This document shows positions 30,701 through 34,398 of a stretch of 34,398 bases of DNA, one piece after another. The stretch is from IMG/VR virus record IMGVR_UViG_3300042544_003254, positions 1 through 34,398 of that record. One strand, written 5' to 3'. Both the position numbers and the translations under genes were made by a program. The first letter of the stretch is position 1. Every line of letters begins with the position of its first letter. Origin of the DNA: a virus. The notes beneath the pieces were generated by a model. That model was not told the origin of the DNA. It worked only from the letters and a program-made list of their open reading frames with translations, and did no database searches.

Positions 30701-31396
30701 GGAAAAGTCGATACACTGTTGAACACACTACCGTACCTAAGCAACCGCTATACTACAAATGTTATCGCGCAATTATCGAGCTGTGTAAGAGATTTTGATG
30801 TTGTTTATGATACACTCTTTATCCAGACAAGTTCTTTACTTGTTATAGATAAGGTTACAGGCACTAATTCATCTGATTTACTTGTAACAGAAGGAAGAGT
30901 TGTGGAATATAACGCTAATCCGTTCAACAAACTATCTAACAGGTATAAAGTAGATTCTAATGTATATTTTGTTACATTATCTGCATTCAACACAACAAAT
31001 ACAGATACGCAATCAATCGTTCCGATGATTTATAAGTATAGCCTTGCAGATAATAAGGTACATACTGTATATCCGAATAATACCACATATGTTGACGATA
31101 ATGTTATACAGAGTAATGTGCTATTCACTGAGACATCCGCTCCTGTAATATCATTTACGCAGGAAACACAAACATTTAATCTTACATATATTGCGAAAGA
31201 TCAAAATAAGTCTCCTACTCTTGTATTCATTAACTTTAAGGATGTAATGGGTGATGTTATTACTAAATCTGTATATACAAACTTAGATAGTATAGGTAAT
31301 ACAACAGTATTCACGAGTTTAAGTACGCTAAGCAACTTTTCTGTACTATTATCATCACAAACCATAGCATTCAGCACATCTGCAATGATATTATGA
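27716..31396 (+). CDS. Giant PKD-domain tail/baseplate protein B
   Basis: At 1226 residues, the largest protein here. A PKD-like domain at about 24-135 (TLDFGDGTTTTV, later ITHQYENAGVYNVQATL) is followed by PKD-like units around 214 (YIEWVYGDGST) and 331 (IFWNHDDGTYDM, then HKHTYTS). The middle is beta-rich, aromatic and repetitive in texture. The last 250 residues contain FDVVYDTLFIQTSSLLVIDK and VYFVTLSAFNTTN, suggesting a propeller or stacked-strand domain. No enzyme motif seen. PKD domains in virion proteins usually serve as surface or carbohydrate-binding decorations; here probably a baseplate-rim or fibre-attachment protein. Its stop (TGA) overlaps the next start. Confidence 0.65.
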   Translation: MSTNTQVNSLILDFPIQRQSSLGENTGVFAIGTLYPTSTEFASVTLDFGDGTTTTVAASSGIAKYNQIVAELSRYTGFFPDWQNTAAAIAKVAAPMFTITHQYENAGVYNVQATLTTVDDISYVGTQTAFNVYNSAKVVPPDYLPGSLIGNENATYSIPDGWSTISQEYTTTNGTNLLFTDNNLPVLRTTQSVLSSLPSPVEFLISNIAGRVDIDYIEWVYGDGSTSVTTVLGSPITEDLSKSVYYYRLLPSELSYSPNAALYVRKGTTKYKLALQSPDIVFQDRVNIIVSVPTISVSKLKTYGFNLTPSTTDTFPIECRFTVPVTRELKYIFWNHDDGTYDMTPVVYDETTPFINQYITHKHTYTSHNVNPFLPGCILVFEDAAGAIYSEYHRSRNYLDFDNGLVNPADNYFVKPVLGIDGYVKYDNLSMLPVYKENGVVDVYIRLSLGYPSQIYLFDKIIWSINGKEFVQNKNTAKDFGYIVARDVVVPTDFNIEAFLYGIPAIYAKTNNNELQFHDSYSYSTSILGYDQWLKARQSLINILLKEPEVIPPQLPPTITIITSAGDTQIITPVIESTLSTTVTSFIALTGIDISFNKLFAATSPASNFLNRDFPSSATTDEFKVTVPKRDVGYFTPPQTSNIIVEPGQFTFTLDADVADFNKPYYFPDPFRYGSETPVLTFSFNEDSFKNGNLFTIARNRPNTSDNFITFDGYTSLKSLNPNYDISDIVNSGYFHNFADDIFGNRYGLLKANNFESTVTVGEPILNYTNVFNGYKFFDSYFGNGYTFNYFTPLSSGNEIIVPGLSTFTGAFSSTGSRYTLKFGKFAKDTFQYAKEPFDVTTQYRIPLNLGFRDCATFVIKGTELLNDSISSDLSTFSTSTTGVYYFSELFEAGVFTAVPYVRPLRDTVLYPGITARFTQSVRVSGDNGVDDVDCALFKTIIPVERDLFNLDTISLDLTAVNPQSVTQYVSSNSTTADLVTRDATNGVLYIKDRNGKVDTLLNTLPYLSNRYTTNVIAQLSSCVRDFDVVYDTLFIQTSSLLVIDKVTGTNSSDLLVTEGRVVEYNANPFNKLSNRYKVDSNVYFVTLSAFNTTNTDTQSIVPMIYKYSLADNKVHTVYPNNTTYVDDNVIQSNVLFTETSAPVISFTQETQTFNLTYIAKDQNKSPTLVFINFKDVMGDVITKSVYTNLDSIGNTTVFTSLSTLSNFSVLLSSQTIAFSTSAMIL

Positions 31397-31899
31397 CAAC
31401 ACAAACAATAAATCTATCTTCTAACAGCGCATCCACTCTGGTTGTTTCGCCAACAGCATACATGTACGATACAACCACCCTGGTTCTCGATACACAGTTT
31501 GTGTCTGCTGACAAGCCTCTATTATCTATTACAGTTAATTGGGGTGATGGTACTGATAATGAGTTTTACGCCAATGATTTCTTCTCAGATCAGCTAAATG
31601 TTGTAAACGAAATATCATTCGGGTATGACTATACAGTTATAAAGCCATATTCACACGAATACTCACCGTCTAGCGTAGCGTTAACACGTATTTTATCAGC
31701 GCAACTACTTGTAAATTACTTTGATAACACATCGTGCAGATTTCTTGTACCTATTAACATTACTAACCCTTCGTTAATAAACAAAGCAGGTGATTTGAAT
31801 GTGCTCAGTGTTAATAATCTAAGTTTATCTGGTGATTACATGATATCTCTTCATACTGCGAATGAAGGGTTTGTTATTGATACAGTTTTAAGTGTGTAG
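31393..31899 (+). CDS. Small PKD-like protein C
   Basis: A protein of 168 residues that looks like a single PKD-like domain: SITVNWGDGTDNEF (46-59), KPYSHEYSPSS, then QLLVNYFDNTSCRFLVPINI and two short strands. ATG overlaps the upstream TGA (ATGA), so it is translationally coupled to the giant PKD gene. It may be a separate subunit of the same assembly, or a domain split off from it. No signal peptide. Confidence 0.6.
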   Translation: MTTQTINLSSNSASTLVVSPTAYMYDTTTLVLDTQFVSADKPLLSITVNWGDGTDNEFYANDFFSDQLNVVNEISFGYDYTVIKPYSHEYSPSSVALTRILSAQLLVNYFDNTSCRFLVPINITNPSLINKAGDLNVLSVNNLSLSGDYMISLHTANEGFVIDTVLSV

Positions 31900-31906
31900 A
31901 GCTAAA

Positions 31907-31914
31907 TATACATA
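31907..31914 (+). promoter_or_regulatory. Late promoter octamer TATACATA
   Basis: TATACATA (one mismatch), spacer TACTGT (6 nt), ATG at 31921. A second candidate, GCTAAATA at 31901, is 12 nt from the ATG and fits worse. Confidence 0.5.
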
Positions 31915-31920
31915 TACTGT

Positions 31921-34143
31921 ATGTCTACCTATGTATCAATAAGTGCTTCTTCAATAAAATCTGAAGAACTTAAGACTACCATCCCTGGAGCAGAATTTAA
32001 GCAGAGTAATATACTGTTCGGAAGCGGTGTAGCTATTTGCTTTGCTAATGCATTGTCTGGTGTAACAGATATTCATGCAAAAAACTACTCGAACTTCTAT
32101 CTAACTAACAATACTCAGCTAGGTCAGATATTATCTGAGGTAAAGTCAGATATTAAGCCTACTAAAATAACTACAACCCTTCAACAGGGTACAAACAATT
32201 TTGTAAGTGTTGCACAAGGCGAAACGGATCTTTTAAAGTATATTGATACTAAATTAGGGTTATTTTTCTCTCAGGAAATACAAGATGTAAATAATCAATT
32301 TACTATCGATTTGATAGACAATAAATATTGCACTGTTTCGTATGATGACAACACTTCTACAAGGTATATTGTTGTTGATAACGGTGATTGCAAACTCAAG
32401 CGTGCACCTTTAATTGTATCTAATGAGCATTATTTCAGATACATTCTAAATGGTAATAATTTAGTTTTATTGTATGATAACTCAGGCAATACTTCTATTA
32501 TTACAAGTAATGCGGGTAAATTATCTGCAGTCAACTTCACTCAACATGTGTTTAACAATATATTAGAAAATGCTTTTACTATTAGTACAAAAGTAGGTAC
32601 AGAGTTACCAGATTTTATCGATCAGCAATACATTAGTTACTCGCTATCAGGTCTTAACATTTCAGCAGACGATAGAATTTCTAACCTCAACAACAATTAC
32701 TTGTTATCTAGAAATCATAATAACAGTAACTTGTATGATATCATGCTACTAAAGAACCAAACCAGTGAGGTTGGTGAAGTTGGTGTGTTTAATACACTTG
32801 GGCTAGCAAATGACAATACAGCTGCTAATTATAGAACATATACATCCTTAAACCGCAACATAGATCAGTTAGAAGACACAACACTTTCACTGAACTATGT
32901 GTGTTATAACCAATCATTTGTTATAGTTCCAGGAATTAACAGATTTACAACAAGTGATACACTGTTTCCATTTAGTGTTCTTAATGTTAATGATACAACA
33001 TTTATTGCAAATGGTGCCTTCGGCTCATCTACTCCTAAGTATGCTGATAAAGTATACAAAGAACAGATAAACAATATTGGAGAGAGTGCGACCTATCTAT
33101 GTACATGGCTTTCTTATAACCAGACTACAGATACATGCACATGGCTTGACAGATATTATTATCCTAATCTCACTACAAAGGAGCAGACACTAACAGCGTC
33201 AATCTACAATAATACATTTGAGAGTTATGTTGAAAAACTTATTAATTCGAACTTAGGTCTCAAGACTAATGTTGCTGAAACACAATATTTTGATAAATTA
33301 AGTGATTTTGCCTTCGAGCCTTCTGCATCATATGTGTATGATCGCATAGATATTGATAATATTGATTTCTTTACATCAAAAAATAGTGTAGACACATCGA
33401 TAAATGGCTATTATCCGCAAATTAATAGAAATAATGGCTTTACTTTAGGATTTTATATTAATCAATATGCTGGAACTGACTTTATAACATTGTATAGTAA
33501 GTTCAACTCTATTGAAGGTGGATTAAAGGTAGAATACAATAACGACACTATCATAATAACTGTAACATTCTATAATTCTGTAGCTAGCGACGCTTCTGTA
33601 GCTAGCAGCGATTTAAAAACGAGGTATAACCCCTTTACTAAAACTATTAGCTTGCCTGCTAGATCAAAAAACAGTGTTGTGTGTCATGTTGACAACAATA
33701 TAGGCGAGGTTAAAGTATTCCTAAACGAAGACAATGTAATAAATGAAGTCATTGAACCGCTTACCTATAATGTAATTGTGTATGGCGACTTCGTTGTAAA
33801 TGATCAACCGCTTAAAGAAAGCTCTAACTACTTATCAGATGTGTTTTTGAGTCTGGCTCCGCTTACATCAGAAGAACTTGAGTTACTTGTAACAAAATAC
33901 AACACTATTTACAATACATATTCAATATCACTTCCGTGTGGTATGAGAAATAGAACAGATAATGTTAAACATATTAATATTCTCGAGTCTTCGAACTTTA
34001 GTAAGTCTAATACATTCGATGTCTTCTTGAATGGATTAGAAGTCTCTAACAGCGACCGCGACGAACTCATACAAACCATAAAGGCGGAGTTAGTTGATGT
34101 AATGCCTCTAAACGCAACAATAAATACTATCGAAATATTGTGA
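31921..34143 (+). CDS. Tail fibre / adhesin candidate with LamG-like domain
   Basis: A protein of 740 residues starting MSTYVSISASSIKSEELKTT. The N-terminal 250 residues are mixed beta, and the middle is rich in Asn/Thr/Tyr. About residues 500-660 resemble a LamG/concanavalin-like jelly roll: NGFTLGFYINQY, DFITLYSKF, GGLKVEYNNDTIIITVTFY, VVCHVDNNIGEVKVFLNED, then LSDVFLSLAPLTSEELELL. Such domains bind carbohydrate, so a receptor-binding or fibre role is plausible. The C-terminal 90 residues form a separate small domain. Probably late-expressed from its own octamer. The next gene overlaps its stop (GTGA). Confidence 0.55.
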   Translation: MSTYVSISASSIKSEELKTTIPGAEFKQSNILFGSGVAICFANALSGVTDIHAKNYSNFYLTNNTQLGQILSEVKSDIKPTKITTTLQQGTNNFVSVAQGETDLLKYIDTKLGLFFSQEIQDVNNQFTIDLIDNKYCTVSYDDNTSTRYIVVDNGDCKLKRAPLIVSNEHYFRYILNGNNLVLLYDNSGNTSIITSNAGKLSAVNFTQHVFNNILENAFTISTKVGTELPDFIDQQYISYSLSGLNISADDRISNLNNNYLLSRNHNNSNLYDIMLLKNQTSEVGEVGVFNTLGLANDNTAANYRTYTSLNRNIDQLEDTTLSLNYVCYNQSFVIVPGINRFTTSDTLFPFSVLNVNDTTFIANGAFGSSTPKYADKVYKEQINNIGESATYLCTWLSYNQTTDTCTWLDRYYYPNLTTKEQTLTASIYNNTFESYVEKLINSNLGLKTNVAETQYFDKLSDFAFEPSASYVYDRIDIDNIDFFTSKNSVDTSINGYYPQINRNNGFTLGFYINQYAGTDFITLYSKFNSIEGGLKVEYNNDTIIITVTFYNSVASDASVASSDLKTRYNPFTKTISLPARSKNSVVCHVDNNIGEVKVFLNEDNVINEVIEPLTYNVIVYGDFVVNDQPLKESSNYLSDVFLSLAPLTSEELELLVTKYNTIYNTYSISLPCGMRNRTDNVKHINILESSNFSKSNTFDVFLNGLEVSNSDRDELIQTIKAELVDVMPLNATINTIEIL

Positions 34144-34398
34144 TATCATACTTTAAATACACCGATGGATCTGATTTTACCCTCAATGGATCATCTTATT
34201 CAGGACTTATCAATGTAATAGACTCAACTGTTTATACCGGTTCTGTGTTTAACAGCAATTCACAAGAATTAAGTAGTACTAATACATTTTTAGCAAAATG
34301 CTTCGAAGAAAACCTAAACTTTAACTTTTCTTCTAGCGCATCCCTGAAAGATCAAATACAGCAAGTTAGTATATATCCTCGGACTATACTAACTCTTG
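34140..34398 (+). CDS. Start of a further tail/fibre protein (truncated by window end)
   Basis: Open frame from a GTG at 34140 to the last base, 86 codons. It overlaps the previous stop (GTGA) and is therefore probably translationally coupled. The N-terminus reads MISYFKYTDGSDFTLNGSSY, followed by SGLINVIDSTVYTG, the Ser/Asn/Thr-rich texture of its neighbours. An AATAAATA octamer at 34119-34126 lies 13 nt before the GTG, further than at other genes. Too little is present to name a family. Confidence 0.6.
   Translation, partial: MISYFKYTDGSDFTLNGSSYSGLINVIDSTVYTGSVFNSNSQELSSTNTFLAKCFEENLNFNFSSSASLKDQIQQVSIYPRTILTL

Noticed and set aside
32320-32327. AATAAATA inside the LamG-like gene
   Set aside because: No start codon at the expected distance; coding sequence explains it.
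34152-34167. TTTAAATA with an ATG 5 nt downstream (34165)
   Set aside because: The ATG frame closes after about 17 codons, while the GTG frame from 34140 is open to the window end and encodes through the octamer. Chance match inside coding sequence.

Overview
The window is an AT-rich segment of a tailed phage genome of the T4-like, contractile-tail (myovirus) type. Recognisable parts are the large terminase, tail sheath, tail tube, gp25- and gp6-type baseplate wedge proteins, a T4 gp44-type clamp loader, a dUTPase, and TATAAATA octamers of the T4 late-promoter type in front of most genes. The host cannot be named from the sequence. Coding is dense on both strands. No gene-free stretch exceeds about 60 bases, and I saw no tRNA, rRNA, CRISPR array, IS element or attachment site.

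Layout. 1-1577 (+): the end of a GT25-like glycosyltransferase, a GT9-like glycosyltransferase and a small unknown protein. 1574-3818 (-): a gp14-like neck protein, a small protein with a capsid-targeting-like N-terminus, and an acidic scaffold-like protein that contains an in-frame internal promoter and start. 3836-9028 (+): large terminase, a tube-like protein, sheath and tube. 9094-16583 (+): a further tube-like protein, two gp26-like baseplate chaperones, a tape-measure candidate, a tube-initiator candidate, a gp53-like wedge protein, a gp27-like hub candidate and an unknown. 16580-19412: small terminase candidate (-), then dut, clamp loader and a GIY-YIG homing endonuclease (+). 19428-20838: two minus-strand proteins and one divergent small basic protein, probably head-associated. 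20847-34398 (+): gp25, gp6, and a run of very large baseplate or fibre proteins with PKD-like and LamG-like domains and one Pro/Thr-rich, Cys-containing protein.

The most unusual feature is the expression layout. About twenty start codons, on both strands, sit only 5-8 nt downstream of an octamer matching or close to TATAAATA. In T4 the late octamer is centred near -10, so transcription would begin at, or within about 3 nt of, the A/GUG of the start codon. That predicts leaderless late mRNAs with no room for a Shine-Dalgarno sequence. Genes without an octamer mostly overlap or abut the gene before them. The same rule exposes a nested gene (2931-3485) inside the scaffold-like ORF. A second theme is a set of six N-termini with an L-x-E motif ending at residue 11-13, resembling the capsid-targeting sequence of T4 internal proteins and the cleavage consensus of its prohead protease.
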